NCBI GenBank assembly: GCA_050633665.1
Contig: JBOEGY010000001.1
Span: 496,001-560,000, forward strand
Direction: 5' to 3'
Origin: JAUIAI01 sp050633665
GTDB taxonomy: Bacteria; Pseudomonadota; Gammaproteobacteria; Burkholderiales; Burkholderiaceae_E
DNA: 64,000 bases
The notes beneath the pieces were generated by a model. It did not search any database. It was not told the DNA's origin and saw only the letters and a program-made list of their open reading frames with translations. Every line of letters starts with the position of its first letter. Within the stretch, counting starts at the first letter, position 1. Shown here piece after piece: positions 57,508 through 64,000 of the stretch. The position numbers and the translations under genes were made by a program.

Positions 57508-58443
57508 TTATGAAGCGGAGACGCCGCCGTCTGGCTGTGTGGCGATTACCTTGATTGCCGGAGACGGTTCCATTTTGTGCAAATACCGCACCGCCCGGTC
57601 TGTGATCAGGCGGGCGGGCCAGGTATCGGGCCCCTCTGGAAAGCAGGCGGCGAACCGGATATCCGATAGTTTCAACGGCGAGTCCAGCAGGACTAACTCG
57701 GCATCGCTCACTTCCTGTTCAATGGCCGCCAGTGGCAGGACACCGACACCAAACCCTTTGCAGATCAGCATCGTCAGCGCGCGTAAAGAGTTCACCGGGT
57801 TGATCCGCGGTGACAATCCGGCTTGTCGCAGCCCGGCCAGCAACTCCTGATAGGGGCGGGTGTCCCGTTCGAAGGTGACCAGGTGCAGTTTTTCCAGTTG
57901 GGCGCTGCTTAACGGAACCTGGTGCAGATTCATGGCAGGGGGCGCGGCCATTACCATGGGGCAGTCACACAGGATATGGTTGACAATTCCGGGGTCAGAA
58001 ACCGGCCCGACCATAAAACCGACATCAAGTTGCCGTTCGACCAGACCGTCGCGAATCTGAAAAGAAGGTCCGGTGCTCAGCTCAATGAAAATATCCGGGA
58101 AGGCCTGGCGCAGGTCCGCCAGAAAGCCCGGCACCCAGGTGACGGCCATGGTGTCCGAGACGCCAATCCGAACCACCTCTGTCAGTTGCCCGGCACCGGT
58201 TTCGGTGAGGATTTCCGACTGGATTTCGAGCAGCTTTTCCGCAGATCGCAGAAAGCGTCGCCCCTCATTGGTCAGCGTGGCCCGTTGTCCGGCCCGATCA
58301 AAGAGTTTGACATTCAAATGACTTTCGAGCGCAGCGATCCGGGCGGAAATTCCCGGCTGCGTAGTGTTCATGCGCCGGGCCGCCTGGGCAAACGTGCCGA
58401 GGACTGCGATCAGATAGAAACTGCGAATTTGATCGAAAGTCAT
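57508..58443 (-). CDS. LysR-family transcriptional regulator
   Basis: A 311-residue LysR regulator. The N-terminal helix-turn-helix reads FDQIRSFYLIAVLGTFAQAARRMNTTQPGISARIAALE in the expected pattern, followed by a linker helix and a two-lobed effector domain (VRIGVSDTMAVTWVPGFLADL). It lies between the aminotransferase gene, whose stop is 10 bp upstream, and the DUF1445/TRAP genes on the same strand, so it probably controls this amino-acid module. The effector is unknown. Confidence 0.95.
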   Translation of the reverse strand: MTFDQIRSFYLIAVLGTFAQAARRMNTTQPGISARIAALESHLNVKLFDRAGQRATLTNEGRRFLRSAEKLLEIQSEILTETGAGQLTEVVRIGVSDTMAVTWVPGFLADLRQAFPDIFIELSTGPSFQIRDGLVERQLDVGFMVGPVSDPGIVNHILCDCPMVMAAPPAMNLHQVPLSSAQLEKLHLVTFERDTRPYQELLAGLRQAGLSPRINPVNSLRALTMLICKGFGVGVLPLAAIEQEVSDAELVLLDSPLKLSDIRFAACFPEGPDTWPARLITDRAVRYLHKMEPSPAIKVIATQPDGGVSAS

Positions 58444-58453
58444 CGGGCCGGGA

Positions 58454-59674
58454 CTACTGGTTTCGGGCTACAAAGTCTGCAATGCGAGCCACTCCGGCCT
58501 TAATGTTTTCATTGGAGGTCGCATAGCTGAACCGGATGTGCTGTCCGTCGTCCGGAACCTGGTGGCCGAAATGGATGTCTGCCAGAACCGCGACACCCGC
58601 TTCATGTAGCAGGCGCTTGCGAAAGGCTTCGGCGTCCGCGCAGCCCGTCAGGCGGCAGGCCTCGGTGACATTCGGCCAGGCATAAAACGCGCCGCCGGAA
58701 GCCTGGCAGTCAATGCCGGGTATTTGATTGAGCAAACCGGTGATCAGGTTACGTCGCTCAAGAAACTTGTCGCGCATCATCTCGGCGTCATCCTGGGGAC
58801 CGTTGATCGCCGCGACGGCTGCCCACTGCGAAACATGCGAGGCGCAGGAGTCGGTGTTGGTGATCCACTTGGTGAGCAAAGGAGCCAGACGCCGGTTGGC
58901 TGTGTAGCCGATACGCCAGCCGGTCATCGCCCAGGTCTTGGAGCAGCCGTCGGAAATGATGGTTCGCTCCAGCATGCCCGGCAGGCTGGCAATCGATTTG
59001 AATTTGCCCTCAAAGACCAGGCGCGAATAGATTTCATCGGCGTAAATCCAGATTTGGGGGTGTTTGCGCATGATCGCGGCGATCGCGTCGAGATCTGATT
59101 CAGTCAGGATGCCACCGGTGGGGTTTTGCGGTGAGTTCAGGATCAGCAGACGGGTTTTGTCGGTGATTTTGCTTTCCAGTTCGGCCGGGTCGAATGCGAA
59201 CTTGCGTGATTCGCGCAGGTACAGTGGAACCGGCACGGCTCCCGTCGCGCGAATCTGGGATTCGTATATTGGAAATCCCGGTACCGGGTAGATGACCTCA
59301 TCGCCGGCACCGTAGTCGGTCACAGACTGAATGGCATAGGCAATGAACGGCTTGGCGCCGGCGCCCACCACGACGTCTTCCGGTTTGATATCAATGCCGC
59401 GCGACTCGCTGATGGTCCGGGCGGCGGCCTCACGCAATTCGTCGATGCCGGCGCTTGGGGTATAGCCGTGTTTGCCGTCATCAATGGCCTGCTTGCCAGC
59501 GGCCTGCACATGCGCCGGCGCGGGAAAATCAGGCTGGCCGATGCAAAACGAAATAATGTCCTTGCCCTGAGCCGCCAATGCATTGACTTCAGCCAGCACG
59601 ACAAAGGCGTTTTCCGTGCCCAGCGCTTCAGCGCGTTTGGACAATGAGGGGGTGAGGGATGCAGATGGGTTCAA
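58454..59674 (-). CDS. Class I/II PLP-dependent aminotransferase (aspartate aminotransferase-like)
   Basis: A fold-type I aminotransferase of about 406 residues. Key blocks are ISFCIGQPDFPAPAHV, KHGYTPSAGIDELREA, LNSPQNPTGG, YADEIYSRLVFEG and the PLP-lysine in SDGCSKTWAMTGWRIGY, with RFSYATS near the C-terminus. This is the AspC/bacterial Ib group. The start is probably TTG 59674, which has GGAG six bases before it; ATG 59710 and GTG 59725 are possible but lack a site. The substrate amino acid is not clear. It heads the minus-strand amino-acid module and diverges from the spermidine-synthase-like gene. Confidence 0.92.
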   Translation of the reverse strand: MNPSASLTPSLSKRAEALGTENAFVVLAEVNALAAQGKDIISFCIGQPDFPAPAHVQAAGKQAIDDGKHGYTPSAGIDELREAAARTISESRGIDIKPEDVVVGAGAKPFIAYAIQSVTDYGAGDEVIYPVPGFPIYESQIRATGAVPVPLYLRESRKFAFDPAELESKITDKTRLLILNSPQNPTGGILTESDLDAIAAIMRKHPQIWIYADEIYSRLVFEGKFKSIASLPGMLERTIISDGCSKTWAMTGWRIGYTANRRLAPLLTKWITNTDSCASHVSQWAAVAAINGPQDDAEMMRDKFLERRNLITGLLNQIPGIDCQASGGAFYAWPNVTEACRLTGCADAEAFRKRLLHEAGVAVLADIHFGHQVPDDGQHIRFSYATSNENIKAGVARIADFVARNQ

Positions 59675-59741
59675 AGAGGTCTCCAGCAATTTGACGCGGT
59701 CTGCCCGCATAATACCGGCTGGCACACAAGCAGGCGGATCA

Positions 59742-60521
59742 ATGGACGTTTGGTCAGATTTGGAAGAGCTGGATTTTCAGCAAACGGTATTGGGTGATTT
59801 GCTGCTACGCAGACGGCGTGACCCGGCGCTGCCTGGAATCGAACTGTTTGAGGTCAAACTGGGCGACGATTTTCTGATGTCCAGCCAGTTTCACGCCAGC
59901 GAAGTGGCGCTGGCAACCCTTGGACTGGACCGCCTGGCACAGTTGCGTCCCGCCGGGCAACAATGGCAGGTGGTTGTCGGCGGACTTGGTCTCGGGCATA
60001 CCGCCAAGGCTGCGCTGGACGATGACAGAGTCAGTGAGTTACTGGTTGTGGAGTATCTTGAGCCGATTATCGGCTGGCATCAACGTGGCCTGGTCCCGTT
60101 GGGAGAGACGCTTTGCGCCGATTCCCGCTGCCGGTTCATTCACTCAGATTTTTTTGCCGCGGCCGCCGGTGGCGACGGCTTTGACCCGCAGACACCACAA
60201 CGTTTGTTTGATGCGATTCTGCTCGACATCGATCACGCGCCCGATAACTGGCTGGGTGATACCAGTCAGGCGTTTTACAGCGCTGCCGGTTTGCAAGCCA
60301 TGAGTGAACACCTGACTGACCAGGGCGTCTTTGCACTTTGGTCGAACGACCCGCCGGACGCGTCATTCGAAGTGCCGCTCAGCGCCGTCTTTGAGCAATG
60401 CGAGGCGCACCGGGTAGGGTTCGAGAATCCCTATACCGGTCAGGAGTCAGCCTGCACGGTTTATGTCGGGCACCGGGTCAAATCGTCTGGGGTGGACCGC
60501 CCGAGCCGGGTAGATCAATAA
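59742..60521 (+). CDS. Spermidine synthase-like protein
   Basis: A 259-residue protein with a Rossmann methyltransferase-type fold like polyamine aminopropyltransferases and related proteins. It shows QVVVGGLGLGHTAKAAL (nucleotide-binding loop), LLVVEYLEPIIGWH (acidic residue at the end of strand 2) and AILLDIDHAPDNW. Several catalytic Asp residues of true spermidine synthases were not recognised, so the activity is uncertain. Start ATG 59742. Its last 44 bases overlap the end of the histidine-kinase gene on the other strand. Confidence 0.82.
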   Translation: MDVWSDLEELDFQQTVLGDLLLRRRRDPALPGIELFEVKLGDDFLMSSQFHASEVALATLGLDRLAQLRPAGQQWQVVVGGLGLGHTAKAALDDDRVSELLVVEYLEPIIGWHQRGLVPLGETLCADSRCRFIHSDFFAAAAGGDGFDPQTPQRLFDAILLDIDHAPDNWLGDTSQAFYSAAGLQAMSEHLTDQGVFALWSNDPPDASFEVPLSAVFEQCEAHRVGFENPYTGQESACTVYVGHRVKSSGVDRPSRVDQ

Positions 60522-61980
60522 AGAACGTCGAACCCTGGCCCAGGTGGCTGGTCAGCCCGGCGATGCCGCCGTGTAATTCTGCAACCCGTCTCACCAGCGC
60601 CAGGCCAAGTCCGGAGCTACCGCGGTTCTCCCGGTGTTTGCTCGCCTGATAAAACAGATCAAACACACGTGACTGATCATCCGGGGCCACACCGGGGCCC
60701 GTATCCGTGACTTCCAGGCGCAAGGTATCGGCTTGTTTTCTGACCGCGACGTCAACCCGCCCGCCTTCCGGGGTGACTCGCAACGCATTGTCAATCAGAT
60801 TGGCCAGGGCGCGTTCGATCAGGCTGGCGTCAAGTTCGGATAACGGCAGGCCGTCAGGGTAGTCAACGGCCAGTGTCACCCCTTTGTTTTCAGCGGTGAG
60901 TGCAAACCGCTGCACGACATCGTCGGTCAGTTCGCCCAGAGCCATTGGCTCTGGTTGCGCGCGAAATTCAGGATTGTCCAGCCGGGACACTTCAGCCAGA
61001 GAATCGGTCAGACTCTTCAGGTGTTCGGCATTATGCAGTGCGCGCTCGTAGAACATCGTGCGTTGTTCCAGATTCATGTCGCAACCTTTCATCATGACGG
61101 TTTCCAGCTGCGCGGTCAGGGCGGTCAGCGGCGTGCGTAAATCGTGAGAGACACTGGCGACCATCTCGCGGCGTTTTGCATCAGCCTGGGTGACTCTGTG
61201 CATCTCCGCGCGCAGCCGGGCCAGCATTTCCTGAAAAGTTCTGCCCAGCCGGCCGATTTCATCATCGCGTGAGCAATGGGGTATTTCGACCTTCGGGTCA
61301 TCAGTCTCTTCGGTGAAACCGGATTGTTTGATTCTTTCGGCAACCCTGGTCAGTGCCGCGAGCGGGCGGGTCATCATGGCGATGATTGCCATTGTGAGCA
61401 ACACACCGAGCGCAATCGTGAGCAAGCCGATCTTGGCGCCGGTTTTCACAGAGTAAGCCTTGAGCAGCGAGGATGGGGCGGTGTCTACATCGGCGTTACG
61501 GGCGACCACATATAGCCAGCCACGCGCCTGCCCCTGCCACATGACCGGCACCGCGGCAACCAGGCAAATGCCACCGATAGTGTCCGGGTCATCAGCAAAA
61601 ATAGGCTGGCTTTCGTTGTTGGACAGCGCGCTGGTGACTTTGTCCAGGTTGACCCGGTAGTTGCTCCAGTACAGCCGACGTTCGCCTGCTGATGATAAGA
61701 CCCGTCCGTCGTTATCGAGCAGATATAAACCCGTGTTCGGGGCATACAGAATATATTTCGCAAGCTTATCGCCGAACGCGGCCGGATCGCTGGTGTATTT
61801 GTTCCAGATATCCGGGTGGATATCCACCAGACGTTGGGCGAACTCGCTGGAGCGCTTGTACATGACGTCGGTGTAATAGGCTCGAATCGACTGGTAGGTG
61901 ATGAGCGCCAGAGCAACGGCAATCGTCAGGCCAAACGCAGCCAGCAAGACGAGGACTCGCGCTCTGAGGGAGACAAGCAT
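60478..61980 (-). CDS. Sensor histidine kinase
   Basis: A 500-residue membrane sensor. Helix 1 (about 9-30) and helix 2 (about 183-203) bracket a periplasmic sensor region of about 150 residues. A HAMP-like segment (RPLAALTRVAERI) follows, then the H-box ASVSHDLRTPL with phosphoacceptor His279, and ATPase boxes (NLIDNALRVTPEGG, DTGPGV, SSGLGLALVRRVAELHGG). Its start overlaps the response-regulator stop (TAATG). The stimulus is unknown. Confidence 0.95.
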   Translation of the reverse strand: MLVSLRARVLVLLAAFGLTIAVALALITYQSIRAYYTDVMYKRSSEFAQRLVDIHPDIWNKYTSDPAAFGDKLAKYILYAPNTGLYLLDNDGRVLSSAGERRLYWSNYRVNLDKVTSALSNNESQPIFADDPDTIGGICLVAAVPVMWQGQARGWLYVVARNADVDTAPSSLLKAYSVKTGAKIGLLTIALGVLLTMAIIAMMTRPLAALTRVAERIKQSGFTEETDDPKVEIPHCSRDDEIGRLGRTFQEMLARLRAEMHRVTQADAKRREMVASVSHDLRTPLTALTAQLETVMMKGCDMNLEQRTMFYERALHNAEHLKSLTDSLAEVSRLDNPEFRAQPEPMALGELTDDVVQRFALTAENKGVTLAVDYPDGLPLSELDASLIERALANLIDNALRVTPEGGRVDVAVRKQADTLRLEVTDTGPGVAPDDQSRVFDLFYQASKHRENRGSSGLGLALVRRVAELHGGIAGLTSHLGQGSTFFIDLPGSGGPPQTI

Positions 61981-62684
61981 TATCGGAACTCTGCGAATCG
62001 GTAGCCCACACCGCGCACCGTGAGTACATAGCGCGGGTTTGCCGGGTCAGCTTCAATTTTGCTGCGAAGACGGTTTATGTGCGTATTGACGTTGTGCTCA
62101 TACCCTTCAAAAGTTGTGCCCCAGACTGAATCGAGCAGTTGCATCCGGGTGAACGCACGTCCCGGGTGTTGCGCAAAATACAGCAGCAAGTCGAACTCTT
62201 TGGCGGTCAGGGAGACCGGCTTGCCCGCCAGCCGCGCTTCGCGACTGACCGAATCGATCAGCAAATCGCCAACCGTTAGCCGCTCGCTGGCGGATGCCGG
62301 TTCGGCCTGAGCATTAAGCTCGCTGCGCCGCAGCAAAGCTTTGACCCGAGCTTGCAGTTCAGGCACGGAAAATGGCTTGCTCATATAGTCGTCGGCGCCA
62401 AGCTCCAGTCCCAGCACCCGGTCAATCTCGCCGGTGCGGGCCGTCAGCATCAGAACCGGCATTGGCACGCGGTCCATGCGCAGGCTGCGCACGATATCCA
62501 TGCCGTCCTTGCCCGGCAGCATGACATCAAGGATCAACAGATCGTAGCGGCCGCTTTTGGCGCTCTCAAACCCAAGCTGACCATCGGCGATGCACTCAAC
62601 GTTGTGGCCCAGGTCGCGAATATGCATCGCGATCAGGTCGGCAATGTCTTGCTGATCTTCAATCACTAATACGTTTTTTTCCAT
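61980..62684 (-). CDS. OmpR-family response regulator
   Basis: A 234-residue regulator with an N-terminal receiver domain (LVIEDQQDI acidic pocket, phosphoacceptor Asp53 in LLILDVMLPGKDG, and Lys in YMSKPFSV) and a C-terminal winged helix (TAKEFDLLLYFAQHPGRAFTRMQLLDSVWG in parts, then VNTHINRLRSKIE). ATG 62684 is the natural start. It is the first gene of the two-component operon and is translationally coupled to the kinase. Target genes are not evident. Confidence 0.95.
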   Translation of the reverse strand: MEKNVLVIEDQQDIADLIAMHIRDLGHNVECIADGQLGFESAKSGRYDLLILDVMLPGKDGMDIVRSLRMDRVPMPVLMLTARTGEIDRVLGLELGADDYMSKPFSVPELQARVKALLRRSELNAQAEPASASERLTVGDLLIDSVSREARLAGKPVSLTAKEFDLLLYFAQHPGRAFTRMQLLDSVWGTTFEGYEHNVNTHINRLRSKIEADPANPRYVLTVRGVGYRFAEFR

Positions 62685-62846
62685 GCCGAAAGCATAGCAA
62701 TGCCGGGCCTCCGGCGCGATAGCGCAGGCCATCTAAAGACCTAACGGCAACGTTTTGTTATCAAATCGTGATGTGAATGGGATAGGGGGTTTAGAAACCG
62801 CGCTCAGACTGCGGTCATTGATGATGAATTACCCCGGAGACAAAAA

Positions 62847-63449
62847 ATGAACCCATCAGTCAGGAATCCAGCCGCCGGCCAGACGGCGCAACCCGGTCTG
62901 CCGAGCCGGCCGCCTTTGAGCCCGGCCGAATTTGGCGAACACCGTACCGCGATGTTGCGTTTTGCCCGGCGCAAGATTCGGGACGAGGATCTGGCTGAAG
63001 ACGCGGTTCAGGAGGCCCTGGCGGCTGCGGTCGCCTCAGCCGCCAGTTTTCAGGGGCAGTCAGCAGTCAAGACCTGGCTGATTGGCATTCTGAATCATAA
63101 AATCCAGGATACGTTTCGCCGCGAGGGCCGGTATGTGCATGTCAACGGAACGGACGGCAACGATGATGACTTGATGGATTTGCTGTCCAGTCAGCATGAC
63201 CAGGGCACAAACGAGCTCGGTGAGGACCCATCGGCGCAGGTCTCGCGCTGGCATCTGGGCGAAGCGCTGAACACGGCAATTGATGATTTGCCGAAAACGC
63301 TCAAACAGGTGTTCACGATGCAGGTGCTGGAGGGGCATGAGACCGGTGCCGTGTGCGAGGCGCTGGGCATTAGCGAGGCCAATTGCTGGGTGCGACTACA
63401 CCGGGCACGCAAGCGCCTGGCCGACCAGATGCAACCGCATCTGGCCTGA
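62847..63449 (+). CDS. ECF-type RNA polymerase sigma factor
   Basis: A 200-residue sigma-70-family factor with regions 2 (FARRKIRDEDLAEDAVQEAL, WLIGILNHKIQDTFRR) and 4 (LPKTLKQVFTMQVLEGHETG then VRLHRARKRLA) and no region 3, as expected for ECF factors. A polar linker of about 50 residues separates them. No anti-sigma gene is adjacent: argF converges 22 bp downstream, and the upstream gene is the divergent response regulator. So its control is unclear; it may be regulated by transcription or by a partner elsewhere. Start ATG 62847 behind GGAGA. Confidence 0.92.
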   Translation: MNPSVRNPAAGQTAQPGLPSRPPLSPAEFGEHRTAMLRFARRKIRDEDLAEDAVQEALAAAVASAASFQGQSAVKTWLIGILNHKIQDTFRREGRYVHVNGTDGNDDDLMDLLSSQHDQGTNELGEDPSAQVSRWHLGEALNTAIDDLPKTLKQVFTMQVLEGHETGAVCEALGISEANCWVRLHRARKRLADQMQPHLA

Positions 63450-63471
63450 TCGCGCGGCGCGGACTGGTCTG

Positions 63472-64000
63472 TTAGCGGACCTGGCCCAGCAGGACAAATT
63501 CCAGCAGCGCTTTCTGGACGTGTAGTCGGTTCTCGGCCTCATCCCAGACAACCGATTGAGGGCCGTCGATGACACCGGCGGTTACCTCCTCACCCCGGTG
63601 AGCCGGCAGGCAGTGCATGTAGACCGCATCGGGGTCCGCAACTTTCATCATGTCTTCGTCAACGCACCAGTCGGCAAAGGCTTTCGCCCGCTCGGCGTTC
63701 TCGGCCTCAAAGCCCATGCTCGTCCAGACATCACTGGTGACGAGGTGGGCGCCCCTACAGGCTTCCATCGGGTCTGAAAACTGTTCAAAGTGCTCTTCAG
63801 AGATCAGGCCGGCGGTTTCCGCTGTTACTTCGTATCCGGGAGGCGTTGAGACATGGACCGTAAAGTCCAGCACTTCGGCCGCTTGCAGCCAGGTATTGCA
63901 CATATTGTTTGAATCACCGATCCAGGTCACGGTCTTGCCTTGAATCGGGCCGCGATGCTCGATAAAAGTAAATATGTCCGCGAGAATCTGGCAGGGGTGA
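63472..64000 (-). CDS. argF: Ornithine carbamoyltransferase (5' part beyond window)
   Basis: The C-terminal part of ArgF, which makes citrulline from ornithine and carbamoyl phosphate. The visible 175 or so codons begin with HPCQILADIF, the carbamoyl-phosphate motif, then GKTVTWIGDSNNMCNTW (ornithine-side residues), TSDVWTSMGFE and MHCLPAHRGEEV with the catalytic Cys. It ends normally. The frame remains open to the right edge, so the N-terminal half is outside. With argG at 45-46 kb this shows arginine genes scattered in the window. Confidence 0.95.
   Translation of the reverse strand, partial: HPCQILADIFTFIEHRGPIQGKTVTWIGDSNNMCNTWLQAAEVLDFTVHVSTPPGYEVTAETAGLISEEHFEQFSDPMEACRGAHLVTSDVWTSMGFEAENAERAKAFADWCVDEDMMKVADPDAVYMHCLPAHRGEEVTAGVIDGPQSVVWDEAENRLHVQKALLEFVLLGQVR

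Overview
The window reads as the chromosome of a Gram-negative proteobacterium, most likely a heterotrophic gammaproteobacterium. That placement is my inference from gene content: TRAP uptake systems, a complete hut pathway of the HutF type, a MipA/OmpV-type outer-membrane protein gene, a DUF4347 giant surface protein and sigma-54 promoters. No rRNA, tRNA, CRISPR array or insertion sequence was recognised. Genes are closely packed, with many 1-4 base start/stop overlaps, so most of the window is operons.

Layout. (1) 1-11.8 kb: one giant minus-strand gene, cut by the left edge, with an N-terminal DUF4347 domain and about 31 tandem cadherin/Ig-like repeats of about 103 residues. (2) 12-16.8 kb: a PaiB-like flavin-binding protein, an alpha/beta hydrolase with an Asp nucleophile, and an unusual fusion of a PF03773-like permease to an FG-GAP/UnbV propeller. 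(3) 16.9-31.5 kb: a PAS sigma-54 activator diverges from a cyanase operon (cynS, nitrate/cyanate-type ABC importer, OsmC protein, acyl-CoA dehydrogenase-like flavoprotein, tandem-rhodanese sulfurtransferase, DsbA-like protein). A second operon follows: an FAD/[2Fe-2S]/membrane fusion, an 11-haem cytochrome, a Tll0287-like haem protein, a small cytochrome c and a globin. Both operons have an excellent -24/-12 promoter, and the same hexamer ATTTCG recurs upstream of each. A single-domain rhodanese gene follows. (4) 31.5-34.1 kb: a MipA/OmpV gene broken by an in-frame stop, a 1-Cys peroxiredoxin and an SDR. (5) 34.1-41.6 kb: histidine utilisation (hutC, a truncated hutD, hutF diverging from hutI-hutH-hutU), ending in a peptide-deformylase homologue where hutG would be expected. 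(6) 42-45.2 kb: a TRAP transporter. (7) 45.2-48.9 kb: argG, an MFS exporter and an aldo/keto reductase. (8) 48.9-59.7 kb: a minus-strand module of aminotransferase, LysR regulator, DUF1445 protein, TRAP transporter, 5-oxoprolinase-type enzyme and a leaderless substrate-binding-like protein. (9) 59.7-64 kb: a spermidine-synthase-like protein, a two-component system, an ECF sigma factor and the 3' part of argF.

How it fits together. The theme is nitrogen and amino-acid salvage: cyanate to ammonia, histidine to glutamate, probably 5-oxoproline or a related cyclic amide to glutamate, plus arginine biosynthesis genes. The most novel-looking part is the 16.9-31.5 kb sigma-54 region, which puts cyanase and sulfur-transfer enzymes beside a membrane flavoprotein/multihaem cytochrome/globin chain. 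A joint role in handling cyanate, thiocyanate or reactive nitrogen and sulfur species is my hypothesis; the sequence alone does not show it.
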